From contig NZ_JACJSB010000023.1 of assembly GCF_014697585.1 (NCBI RefSeq), positions 1 through 64,000 of the forward strand: a DNA stretch of 64,000 bases. The letters run 5' to 3'. The position numbers were made by a program, and so were the translations under genes. Each line of letters starts with the position of its first letter. The first letter of the stretch is position 1. The DNA comes from Dolichospermum sp. FACHB-1091 (lineage in GTDB: Bacteria; Cyanobacteriota; Cyanobacteriia; Cyanobacteriales; Nostocaceae). Shown piece after piece: positions 45,479 through 53,466 of this stretch. A model generated the notes under the pieces. That model did no database searches. It saw only the letters and a program-made list of their open reading frames with translations, and was not told the origin of the DNA.

Positions 45479-48055
45479 TTACAAAAGCGGTAGCTTAACT
45501 TGTCCCAGACTTTGCCAATCTGCGATCGCCTGTCGAGTCCACAGCCAATTTCGTGATAATTTCTCCATAGTAAAATCTGCGGGTGCATTTTGAATCACCA
45601 TTTGTCGAAGTTTAATCGCTTCCCGTAAATATTGTTGACGTTTATCAGCGGGTTGATTCTGAGCGCTTTTATATAACCCCAAAGCTAACCCAGCATAAGC
45701 AGTCAAAGCCTCCGGTTCTCCAGCTACTTCTGGATACTTTGTTTCTCCCAAATTTGCACCTTCATTCTCCTGGGGTTTTAATGCTAAACTCAGGGACTTG
45801 AACCAAGCATCATTAGCATAATTGAGCTTATTCTCCGCATAATAGGCAAATCCCAAAGCATTATTATACAAAATAGAATCCGGCTGATTCTGTACAGCCC
45901 TAGCCCAGTAACGGCGTGCATCATCAACACTGTACTTATTATTTCCCGTTTGTACCCATTGCCAAGCTAATCGCCCCCAGACAAAGTTCACAGATGGATT
46001 TTGGGTATCCTGAACAGGAATCAAACTTAAAGCCGTTTCCGCAGCCGTGAAAGCACCACGATTTAATAATTCATGAATAGCGCTCAATCCATCCTTTAAA
46101 TTGCCTTGACTCAATTGTGCCGTGGCTGTAGCAGTGACAATCTCCGTAGCAGAGTTAAATAAATTAATACTTTGATACTGATTGTTAGTGATCTTTTGTC
46201 CGGGAATGGGCGGGATATCAGGTAGAAGATGCTGCTGAGACTGTCGTTGATGCCACCACCAAGCAACACCAAGGATCATGGTAATCGCACTTGCAGCGAA
46301 AATGCCCAACAGCAATAATGATTTTCTCCTGTGATAGCGATTACCTGGGGTCGCTAAAGGAGACTGTGATAAAGGGTGATTTACCCGTCGCTTTTGAATA
46401 TTTGAGGAAGTTGGTGTCATCGAATTTGCTACATTTCCCCAGTCTAAATTTTCCTCGACTTCAGAAACCTGTATTTCCGACAAATGATGATCCTTTTGGA
46501 TGAGTTCCGCTTTCATACTTTGTTCCTCGCTTGTAGCTAACCCATTGCCAAGCTGACGAAACAAATCAGAAACTATTGCTGAATCCTGATCATAGTTGGG
46601 GTAATCATACTCAATTTCATCTACAAGATCGCCCCAGGTATCTCCCAAGAGCCAATCTACCTCCGTTGTCTCCTCTTCCAAATTTGTATTAAGGAGATCA
46701 TCAATAGCCATCAAGCCCTCTGGATTATTTATCACACCAGAATAGGGATTATTATCAGTCCGCAGGGGTAGCTGATATTCGTTTAATAACTCCGATAGCA
46801 CCTCCGGCGTAGACATATAACTAGATAAGTTAACTTTTGGTGTCAAACAACCATCAAATTCTCGCCGGAGGTACAAAATCGGTAAAGCCCAGTACATTTG
46901 TTGAGAACCATAAGCAGAAATTAAGCCCTGACGAACCCGACTCACACACAGATCTAAAGGATAGCCCTGGCTTAAGTTCCGGTAAAATAGTTGCGTCAAC
47001 GTCAGTGCCACCTCGTCGGGTATGCGTTCTGACATTGCCAGTACACTTCTAATTCCCCACTTGACCAAACTTTCTGTTAAATTCCGTTCTCCTGAGAGTT
47101 CTCCACCGTCGGCTTTAGCTCTATATGCTCCAAAACAGGAGTTAAGCACTACCATTTGAATATTATTATTAATCAGTAACCCAGCTAAATCATCGCCGCT
47201 GAGAGTTTCTGTTAAACCAGTTTTTTTATTGACTAGATAAATTTGCCCACCATTCACGCCCAAGTTGCTATGACCGGAATAATGGAGAATATGGTAATTT
47301 CCCTGTTCTAAAGCTTGGGTCAGTTCTTCCCTACCTGGTTCGTCAAGAACGGTCAATTCAATTTCTGGTAGATTATGATTACCATCTGCCAATTTTAATG
47401 CTTGGCGGTGCAGTTCTGCTTTCAGATTGATAGCTTCTTGCTTGAGTAAATCCAACTGCACCAAGTCCGCAGGCGAAGAAATCACCATCAACACTTTCAG
47501 CCCCCTTTCTTCCACTGGCGTGGGGATATTATGAGTCTGTAAACGCGTCGGAGATCTTCTACAGTATGCATTTACTGGGTCCATACCACTTTGGTAACGG
47601 GCAAAGGTAATATAAGGACCCGTAGCTAAAGGGCGATCACCTGCGTGCATGATTTCCCATGGCAGCCGTGCTAATCTGGGGTCTTTAAGTCCCAATCTTA
47701 GCCGCAGCACTTGTTGGTGATTTTGGGCAATACCTTGGGCGGTAATCCAACTATCTCTGAGAGTTCCCTGAAATAGTGCATTATACAACTCCTGACCCAA
47801 AGCCACCAAGTTAACAGAGTTTCTGGGAATCATCTCCCCCTGCAAAACTAACTGCAAAGGGTCATCCATCAATTGTCCGGCGGCAGCTAACCATTCAGCC
47901 ACAGGCCAATGTACCAGTTCTTCTGCCAACGGTACCCCAGATGCTACTTGTTCAGTCCGCACCAAATAGTCATTTTGCCCTACTGGCGTTGCCGAAAGGT
48001 GAAATTCCTGGGTCACAACTTCTGCTCCATAAAACTTAGACAATCCCGATAGCAC
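45479..48055 (-). CDS. hetF: HetF-type CHAT-domain (caspase-like) protease
   Basis: An 858-residue protein. The N-terminal half ends in a CHAT/caspase-like domain with the His motif HYSGHSN (about residues 258-264) and the Cys motif VLNSCFGAY (Cys307). The linker is acidic; one membrane segment (SLLLLGIFAASAITMILGVAWWW) lies near residue 585; the C-terminal part is a helical TPR-like region (YWARAVQNQPDSILYNNALGFAYYAE). HetF in Anabaena is required for heterocyst differentiation and acts with PatA on HetR levels. The NsiR1-type array upstream supports this identity. The GTG start at 48055 is uncertain: the frame stays open and coding-like for about 20 codons upstream without an ATG. Confidence 0.85.
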   Translation of the reverse strand: MLSGLSKFYGAEVVTQEFHLSATPVGQNDYLVRTEQVASGVPLAEELVHWPVAEWLAAAGQLMDDPLQLVLQGEMIPRNSVNLVALGQELYNALFQGTLRDSWITAQGIAQNHQQVLRLRLGLKDPRLARLPWEIMHAGDRPLATGPYITFARYQSGMDPVNAYCRRSPTRLQTHNIPTPVEERGLKVLMVISSPADLVQLDLLKQEAINLKAELHRQALKLADGNHNLPEIELTVLDEPGREELTQALEQGNYHILHYSGHSNLGVNGGQIYLVNKKTGLTETLSGDDLAGLLINNNIQMVVLNSCFGAYRAKADGGELSGERNLTESLVKWGIRSVLAMSERIPDEVALTLTQLFYRNLSQGYPLDLCVSRVRQGLISAYGSQQMYWALPILYLRREFDGCLTPKVNLSSYMSTPEVLSELLNEYQLPLRTDNNPYSGVINNPEGLMAIDDLLNTNLEEETTEVDWLLGDTWGDLVDEIEYDYPNYDQDSAIVSDLFRQLGNGLATSEEQSMKAELIQKDHHLSEIQVSEVEENLDWGNVANSMTPTSSNIQKRRVNHPLSQSPLATPGNRYHRRKSLLLLGIFAASAITMILGVAWWWHQRQSQQHLLPDIPPIPGQKITNNQYQSINLFNSATEIVTATATAQLSQGNLKDGLSAIHELLNRGAFTAAETALSLIPVQDTQNPSVNFVWGRLAWQWVQTGNNKYSVDDARRYWARAVQNQPDSILYNNALGFAYYAENKLNYANDAWFKSLSLALKPQENEGANLGETKYPEVAGEPEALTAYAGLALGLYKSAQNQPADKRQQYLREAIKLRQMVIQNAPADFTMEKLSRNWLWTRQAIADWQSLGQVKLPLL

Positions 48056-48205
48056 AGGATGGTGTAGATGTATTTTGCTATTCTCATGTTTCAGATAGGC
48101 GTTGCTGATCCATTGATCTTAATCTAGTTTTTAACACGGTTTTCTGCCTATTTCCCTTCTAAAAGTTTATCCGGATTAGTTGATCCCTATCGAGAACTCT
48201 TTATT

Positions 48206-48271
48206 GGTAGATGCACCTTGATCTTTAATTCCCCTAGTTGCCTAAAACTCACTAGGGGGTTTCTTTTTTTT
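48206..48271 (+). ncRNA. nsiR1: NsiR1-like small RNA, unit 1
   Basis: GGTAGATGCACC start, terminator stem CCCCTAGT/ACTAGGGG and a long T-run. The TCCGGA box is at 48170, exactly 36 bp before. It lies about 150 bp from the hetF start on the opposite strand, so it is probably antisense to the hetF leader. The body is more divergent than in units 2-5. Confidence 0.75.
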
Positions 48272-48816
48272 ATTCGCGTTTACTGAAGCTGAATAAGTTA
48301 TCTGTCCCCACAGCTAACAGGTGACAGTATTTTGAATAACTTTAGCTTGAGCTTGGAAAAATTGATTTTGACCGTTCCCAGGTTCAGCTTTAAACCGTTT
48401 TAGTGAGTAGCGGTATCTTTGCATATCCTGCTGTCGCCCTTACAGCAGTTTTCGGCGATTTAAACCAGACTTTGATTACCTTCTTCCTTTGCGCCTTCCC
48501 TACTTTGCGCCTACCCTTCGGGATCTCTAAGAGAGATTGCGCGAAACAAAAACCGTGGTTCATTTACCTGAAATTCGCTGTAAAGTCTTATTCCTCCTAC
48601 CTTTTTTAATCAGCCCTAATCCTGGCAAATAAAAAACGCTCTTGCTAACCAAGAGCGTTTGTAAGCATTTCTAAATCAGTGCTTAAGTAGATGGGATTCT
48701 CATAACCAACTCCCCTACCCAGTTACCAGCCACAGGAATTTTTTCAGTATGTGACAAACAGCAATCTTTGGGTAATTTTTTCCGGAGCATAAGTTAAAAA
48801 CAATGAACAGTTGATT
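48272..48816. other. spacer between NsiR1 units 1 and 2
   Basis: About 540 bp. A 68-codon open frame at 48403-48609 (plus) has no recognisable features and is not called. The strong hairpin at 48634-48660 is the only clear structure. TCCGGA at 48781-48786 belongs to unit 2. Confidence 0.5.
48634..48660 (-). terminator. strong hairpin terminator, minus-strand orientation
   Basis: Perfect 11-bp stem AAACGCTCTTG/CAAGAGCGTTT with a 5-nt loop. On the minus strand it is followed by TTTTTTATT. It sits between the array and hetF, and would stop leftward read-through from the small gene at 49880 before it reaches hetF. Confidence 0.65.
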
Positions 48817-48876
48817 GGTAGATGCACCCTGATAACTAACTTCCCCTAGCTGGCTAACACCACTGGGGGTTTTTTC
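48817..48876 (+). ncRNA. nsiR1: NsiR1-like small RNA, unit 2
   Basis: GGTAGATGCACCCTGATAAC start, hairpin with CCCCTAG ... CTGGGGG and TTTTTT. TCCGGA at 48781 is 36 bp before the start. Downstream sequence up to unit 3 is nearly identical to that after units 3 and 4. Confidence 0.85.
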
Positions 48877-48958
48877 TTGTTTATGGTTAGCGCCACTTAA
48901 TCATTACCATATACTCATTTTTTCCGGAACATGACACATAACCCTAGAACACTTAACA

Positions 48959-49019
48959 AGTAGATGCACCCTGATAACTAACCTCCCCTAGCTGGCTAAC
49001 ACCACTGGGGGTTTTTTCT
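48959..49019 (+). ncRNA. nsiR1: NsiR1-like small RNA, unit 3
   Basis: AGTAGATGCACCC start; TCCGGA at 48923, 36 bp before; CCCTAGAA lies at the -10 position between them. The unit plus spacer repeats with a period of about 143 bp. Confidence 0.87.
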
Positions 49020-49101
49020 TGTTTATGGTTAGTGCCACTTAATCATTACCATATACTCATTCTTTTCCGGAACATGACACATAACCCTAGAACACCTAAC
49101 A

Positions 49102-49162
49102 AGTAGATGCACCCTGATAACTAACCTCCCCTAGCTGGCTAACACCACTGGGGGTTTTTTCT
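49102..49162 (+). ncRNA. nsiR1: NsiR1-like small RNA, unit 4
   Basis: Same organisation as unit 3, with TCCGGA at 49066 exactly 36 bp before the start and the same CTGGGGG-TTTTTT terminator. Confidence 0.87.
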
Positions 49163-49244
49163 TGTTTATGGTTAGCGCCACTTAATCATTACCATATACT
49201 CATTTTTTTCCGGAACATGACACATAACCCTAGAACACTTAACA

Positions 49245-49304
49245 AGTAGATGCACCCTGATAACTAACTTCCCCTAGCTGGCTAACACCACTGGGGGTTT
49301 TTTC
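49245..49304 (+). ncRNA. nsiR1: NsiR1-like small RNA, unit 5
   Basis: TCCGGA at 49209, 36 bp before the start. The identity to the other units breaks off directly after the terminator T-run, where the long spacer repeat ends. Confidence 0.87.
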
Positions 49305-49414
49305 TGTTCCCGCTCTTTCTCATAAGTGCTAGGCAGTTGACTCCCGAAATCAAAACAAACTTGTTAAAAATAAATTTATCCGGAAGATAGTTATACACCT
49401 GAGAACATTCAATT

Positions 49415-49471
49415 GGTAGATGCACCCTGATAACTAAACTCCCCTGGCTAACATCCACTGGGGGTTTTTTC
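49415..49471 (+). ncRNA. nsiR1: NsiR1-like small RNA, unit 6
   Basis: GGTAGATGCACCCTGATAAC start; TCCGGA at 49379, again 36 bp before. The hairpin is shorter (CCCCTGG ... CCACTGGGGG) and the spacer differs from units 2-5, so it is an older or independent copy, as is unit 1. Confidence 0.82.
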
Positions 49472-49879
49472 TCAAAAACATAAATCTCAATCTACCCTAT
49501 CATTAAAATCATTCTCTGGCAATATCCCCATTCAACAGGTTTCCGGTCATTTTCACCCACGAACTATTTCCTTTAATTTACACAGTGGCGAAATATACTA
49601 CTAAACCCATGGATATGCCAACCTGAAAAATTTCTTCCAATTACTCCAATTACTTTTATCCTATTGTGATCCTTATCGCCAGCTTGAGAATGATCACTGC
49701 GATAGTTAATGGCACTCTTAATTATTTATTTATAATTTTCTGAATAAAGAGCCATTCAGCAACCTGTCGTTTTTTTATAGCATATTCTAGATTGATATAT
49801 CAATAGGTTAAAGGCAAAATTTTGACTAATTACGCATTAGCCAGCTAAATTTAGCACTTAGCGGGCTAACTTGAGTGAT
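49472..49879. other. gene-free spacer after the NsiR1 array
   Basis: About 400 bp, A+T-rich, with no open frame that looks coding and no clear hairpin. TTAGCCAGCTAAATT and TTAGCGGGCTAACTT near 49840-49875 form a loose direct-repeat pair. Confidence 0.4.
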
Positions 49880-50098
49880 TTAATCAATTGTGATTTGTTG
49901 AGGGGTATTGGCTTTACCGTTGTGGACATCTGTATTCAGGATGCTAGAACTTTTTGCACAACATTTTTTATCTAGCCAACTTTTGACGGGTTCTTCATTC
50001 AGGTTGAGTCGGAGGACACCGGAAACGAAACCACCCATAAATGAAACTGGATTTTGGGCAAATTCTTTAACTAGGGGGGATAATTCACTAATAAACAT
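49880..50098 (-). CDS. small conserved cyanobacterial protein
   Basis: A 72-residue protein MFISELSPLVKEFAQNPVSFMGGFVSGVLRLNLNEEPVKSWLDKK with a Cys pair (KKCC) and a polar tail. The central hydrophobic stretch FMGGFVSGVL is too short for a sure membrane helix. The start at 50098 is preferred because GGAG lies 6 bp before it; a frame start four codons upstream lacks such a site. Small proteins of this type are widespread in cyanobacteria and have no assigned role. It is transcribed towards the NsiR1 array. Confidence 0.7.
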   Translation of the reverse strand: MFISELSPLVKEFAQNPVSFMGGFVSGVLRLNLNEEPVKSWLDKKCCAKSSSILNTDVHNGKANTPQQITID

Positions 50099-50267
50099 AA
50101 CACTCTCCAAGTATTGCTATCGCTGTAAAAAATTATTAATTCTTTATTAATCTTAATATATCTTGGCAAAGAAAACGCATCTAAATTTTGAAGAAATCTA
50201 AGGTCTAAAATCTATGGGTGGGCTAGAAGCCCACCCCACAGGAGTTAAACTGACTATGACAGGGATT

Positions 50268-51341
50268 TTATGATGTGGGTGGCTGTTCTGGGAACATACA
50301 TTTGTCAGAGTCACAACCGCTAGGTCCTGCTTCTGATAATTCTCCCAAATCGTAACGACTTAAGGCTCCGCAGAAATCATCTGTTTTCCGTCGGGCTTTG
50401 ACTTCTTGAGATAAGCGTTTGTATGTGGCGTTGTCTATGGGTTCAAAGGGTAAACGGGGAAATGATTGCAAATCGTCAAACCGTGCTAATAACGCAGCAG
50501 AAATATATCCTTCATCATTTTGGATAGCTTCATAGATGCGTGTCCCCAGTAATTCAACTTCCTCAGAACGGAGTTCTAGGGTAGCTGAGGTGTTATGGGT
50601 GACATAATGATTCTGAACTTCCATAACAAAATCTAATTGCGCTAAGACGGAAAACCGAGAAACTTCTATTTCATCAGCACCGGGTAAATCAGCCCAAGAC
50701 ACAGCGACGGGGATTTCTACTAACCATTCTGTACACCGAGGATCAAAAGGATCATTAAGTAAGTTACCGTTTTCATCCTTGTCAGATTGAGAGGGGATGA
50801 CGTTGTAACCATAATCTATACAGGCTAGGGCTACAGGGTCATTTTTACGGAAAGTAATCCGACGAATGAATCTTTGGGCTTTAGGGGGATGCCAGCCCGG
50901 TGAAGCCCCTGTTAAAAGGGATTTGGTGCCGGCTGGTTGAACTGTAGTACAACGGTTAGGTCGTTTAAGCTTGTGGCGATCGCAATATTCCCATACTACT
51001 TTATGGACTACATCTTTCCAGAAGTTAAGATATTTTTGTTCACGACTTTTAAAAATCAATCCTTGGGGGGTTTGTGGTCTTCCTGCTTCCCACCAGCGCA
51101 ACCAATCTGTACCAAAAGCATGAACAAAAAAGTCAAATAAACCGGTAAATGACACACCGACAATAGGATCTAATTCCCGGCTATATTGATAACGGGGTTC
51201 AAGGAATTGGTGATTTAACAGGGCGACAACGGAAAGCGCACCAGCGGTAAACGCTTCTTCTTGTTCTTTATAGTTGTCAGGATCAAGTCGGTTTAAGTGT
51301 ACTTCCGATAAGTTACAGTGGAAGTTAGCACCAATAATCTC
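50268..51341 (-). CDS. nrdJ: class II ribonucleotide reductase NrdJ, 3' exon
   Basis: The second exon resumes with EIIGANFHCNLSEVHLNRLD, completing the catalytic NPCGEI motif of the adenosylcobalamin-dependent reductase. It encodes about 357 residues: SRELDPIVGVSFTGLFDFFVHAFGTDW, the substrate-binding phosphate region VQPAGTKSLLTGASPGWHPP, and the C-terminal redox pair GCDSDKC near the end. The reading frame does not begin with an own start codon; it needs removal of the intron at 51342-51847. The reduced ribonucleotide products feed DNA synthesis. Confidence 0.93.
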   Translation of the reverse strand, partial: EIIGANFHCNLSEVHLNRLDPDNYKEQEEAFTAGALSVVALLNHQFLEPRYQYSRELDPIVGVSFTGLFDFFVHAFGTDWLRWWEAGRPQTPQGLIFKSREQKYLNFWKDVVHKVVWEYCDRHKLKRPNRCTTVQPAGTKSLLTGASPGWHPPKAQRFIRRITFRKNDPVALACIDYGYNVIPSQSDKDENGNLLNDPFDPRCTEWLVEIPVAVSWADLPGADEIEVSRFSVLAQLDFVMEVQNHYVTHNTSATLELRSEEVELLGTRIYEAIQNDEGYISAALLARFDDLQSFPRLPFEPIDNATYKRLSQEVKARRKTDDFCGALSRYDLGELSEAGPSGCDSDKCMFPEQPPTS

Positions 51342-51847
51342 CAGTTTTGTTACCCTAGAGGCTTTTTATCCTCTAGTTCTACAGGTTCTATATTCCCTGT
51401 AGCTCCGCGTACCTTTTATACGTATGACTGTAAATGATAGAGAAATTCTTTTCGACTACAGGGTTTTCCCACAACAATTTGGTAGATAGTTCTAATGTCC
51501 AAAATGTTATGTTCCTTTTGAATTGAATCCCACAAAGGCTGAAAGAAGCTTTTCGCTTGGGACTATTGAGAAACTTTTCCTTAAATTCAGGATCTGTAAA
51601 TCTAGCTTTTGCCTTAGCACTAATTTTATCTCTAAAAACCACAAATAGCCATAGAAGCTGCTAGTCATACGTACCCCCACACTCTTGGAGATTTATATTC
51701 TAGAAAACAATTTCCATTGTCATCTAGTTTCACTCTCTACGCTGTACGGTGTCAATAGCTTTTTAGTTCCATTGATTACCACGGGATTAGCTTCTCAGCT
51801 TTCCCCGTATTTGCGGGGTTTTTTACGTGAGGCAAGTATTATAAAAT
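51342..51847 (-). ncRNA. group I intron in nrdJ
   Basis: A 506-nt intron joins GGT|GAG exactly. The 5' exon ends in T and the intron ends in G, as required for group I. P1 can form between exon CGTGTGGT and the guide GCCTCACG (51826-51833), with a U-G pair at the splice site. A P4-like pairing ACGGG (51804-51808) with CCCGT (51781-51785) sits in sequence contexts ACGGGGAA and AATCCCGTG like those of phage T4 td. Hairpins CTACAGG/CCTGTAG and CTAGAGG/CCTCTAG lie near the 3' end. R and S elements were not assigned with confidence. Confidence 0.85.
51388..51642 (-). pseudogene. degenerate ORF in a loop of the intron
   Basis: An 84-codon open frame (GTG start) reading KISAKAKARFTDPEFKEKFLN and WENPVVEKNFSIIYSHTYKRY. 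It has no complete nuclease domain. The region is bounded by an 11-bp inverted repeat TACGTATGACT (51663-51673 and 51419-51429), so it sits in the loop of a peripheral stem. It may be the leftover of a homing endonuclease or an inserted element; no family could be confirmed. Confidence 0.4.
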
Positions 51848-53098
51848 ACCACACGGGTTTAAGCCATATCTACCCAAACGATGCTCTAATTCTTGAGAAT
51901 CAATTTCTGGATGGTATTTTTTTATCCATTCTTTAGCTTTTCCTTGCTCGTAAGCTTGCAAAAAGTCTTTTTTAAGTTCTGGTGTATTTAATAAATCAGC
52001 ATTAGCCCTAGCGACTGCTTCACCAGCCCATTGAATTGCCCCTTCACCACTGTAATATTGTTTACGTACAGCAGCAATAGATTCTTCTAAGGTTGGTTTA
52101 TGGTGAAAGACTCGGCTATGGTTGGCCATCCGTAAAGAATCGCGCTCTGGATCTATACGCCAGTTGCCTTCTGCGTCTTGTTGCCATAAGTTGTCTTTAG
52201 CAGTCGCGCCTTGTTCGTCTTCAGAAAGGAACTGTCTTATGCCCGCACTTCTTCGGATATTACCGGCAACAATTGTTATGGCAGCTTCATCAATTAATAA
52301 GCAACATTCAACTGAGTTTAATTGTCTCCCTATTGCCTTATTCAGAATCGAAGCGCAGCGCCGATACAATTCTGGTAATTTGACAGGATTAGCCATACCG
52401 CCAAAACCTTTGAGAGTTTCCCCCGATTGACGCACATCACTAATATCAACAATTACCTGAACCTTACCTGTAAAGCATTCATCGGTGGAAAGTTCTAAAA
52501 GGGTTTGATAAGATTTTACCCAACCTTCTCGACTGTCTCCAACGTGAATAATAACGTTGTTACCTTCTATATGGGTTTGTGTAAATTCACGACGCTGTTC
52601 TTTGGGTGTACTGCCAATTTCCCCGCAAATGCTGACATCAAGATGATTACGGATAAAAGGAAGTTGATTAATATACTGCGCTTCAATGATAGCGCCTGTG
52701 CCACAGCCCATCATCGCTAAGTCCATCATTAACCCGAAGGCTTTCCAGTCTACAAGGTTCGTGGAGGTGCAGTTATAAGCACCGGAGAAGTTTTTGGGCT
52801 TGGTTAACCAAGCTGTGCCACCAACCCACATCCAGCGCCCACTGGGGAGAGATTTCATGTTCCGCTGCATCTTATCTAAAATTGCAGCTTCTTGACGGGT
52901 GAGTTTTCCTAGTTCCACTAAACCGCGTAATGTGCGATCGCATACCTGATCCCATGTTTCTCTTAAACCAGCTTCTGTGCGACGGCTGTAAGTCCTAAAA
53001 AACACGGGATTTGCTGCTGGCGCGGCTTCTGGGAAAGTTACACCCTGACGTTGACGTTCAAGTTCTCGAACCATAATAAGGTTTTGTTGCTGACTCAC
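51848..53098 (-). CDS. nrdJ: class II ribonucleotide reductase NrdJ, 5' exon
   Basis: Encodes the first 417 residues of a B12-dependent ribonucleotide reductase (total about 774, normal for NrdJ). MVRELERQRQGVTFPEAAPAANPVFFRTYSRR at the N-terminus, MKSLPSGRWMWVGGTAW, NCTSTNLVDWKAF with the conserved active-site Cys, GCGTGAIIEAQYI, IRRSAGIRQFLSED and finally RYGLNPCG. A GTG at 53098 is used here; the ATG eight codons later is an equally good start. After splicing the exon joins EIIGANF. Confidence 0.93.
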
Positions 53099-53466
53099 AA
53101 ATTAAGACTATAACGCCAACTAGTTATATGGTCAAAGATTGCTAAAATTGCCATTTTGTGATACGCCTAGTTTTGTGTAAATTATAACTATATTTTAGTT
53201 TCATTATTTTTTCTGCATATTTTTTTGTATCAAATGCTATACAAAATTTACTTAACTCAATACTTTCATAAATAAACCAGCGGTTTTTAACCCCAATTAA
53301 CAAATTTTAGTCTTGTAAAACAGTGATTTCGAGAACACTTATTTAATAGTATCACCTTCAGTCTGAATATAAATTTCTGTACTATTCCTCATTTACTACC
53401 TGTCATTAGTGACTTCCTGGGGCATTTTGTAGTAAGATTAGTCCTATTTGAGAGGAAAGTAAAAAA
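53099..53466. other. divergent promoter region, nrdJ / histidine phosphatase
   Basis: 368 bp without a gene. AGAGGAAAG directly before 53467 is a good ribosome binding site for the phosphatase. No B12 riboswitch-like structure was recognised upstream of nrdJ. Confidence 0.4.

Noticed and set aside
48403-48609. 68-codon plus-strand frame between NsiR1 units 1 and 2
   Set aside because: No recognisable domain; it includes dispersed repeat-like filler (CTACCCTTCGGGATCTCTAAG) and lies in the regulatory spacer.
51839-51847. End of the first nrdJ frame as NPCGIL and stop, i.e. a truncated gene
   Set aside because: The second exon continues exactly with EIIGANFHC and the intervening 506 nt have group I intron boundaries, so the gene is split by an intron, not broken.
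51342-51847. Intein or group II intron in nrdJ
   Set aside because: The insert has stop codons in the exon frame, which excludes an intein; there is no GUGYG start at the junction and no domain V-like end, which speaks against group II.
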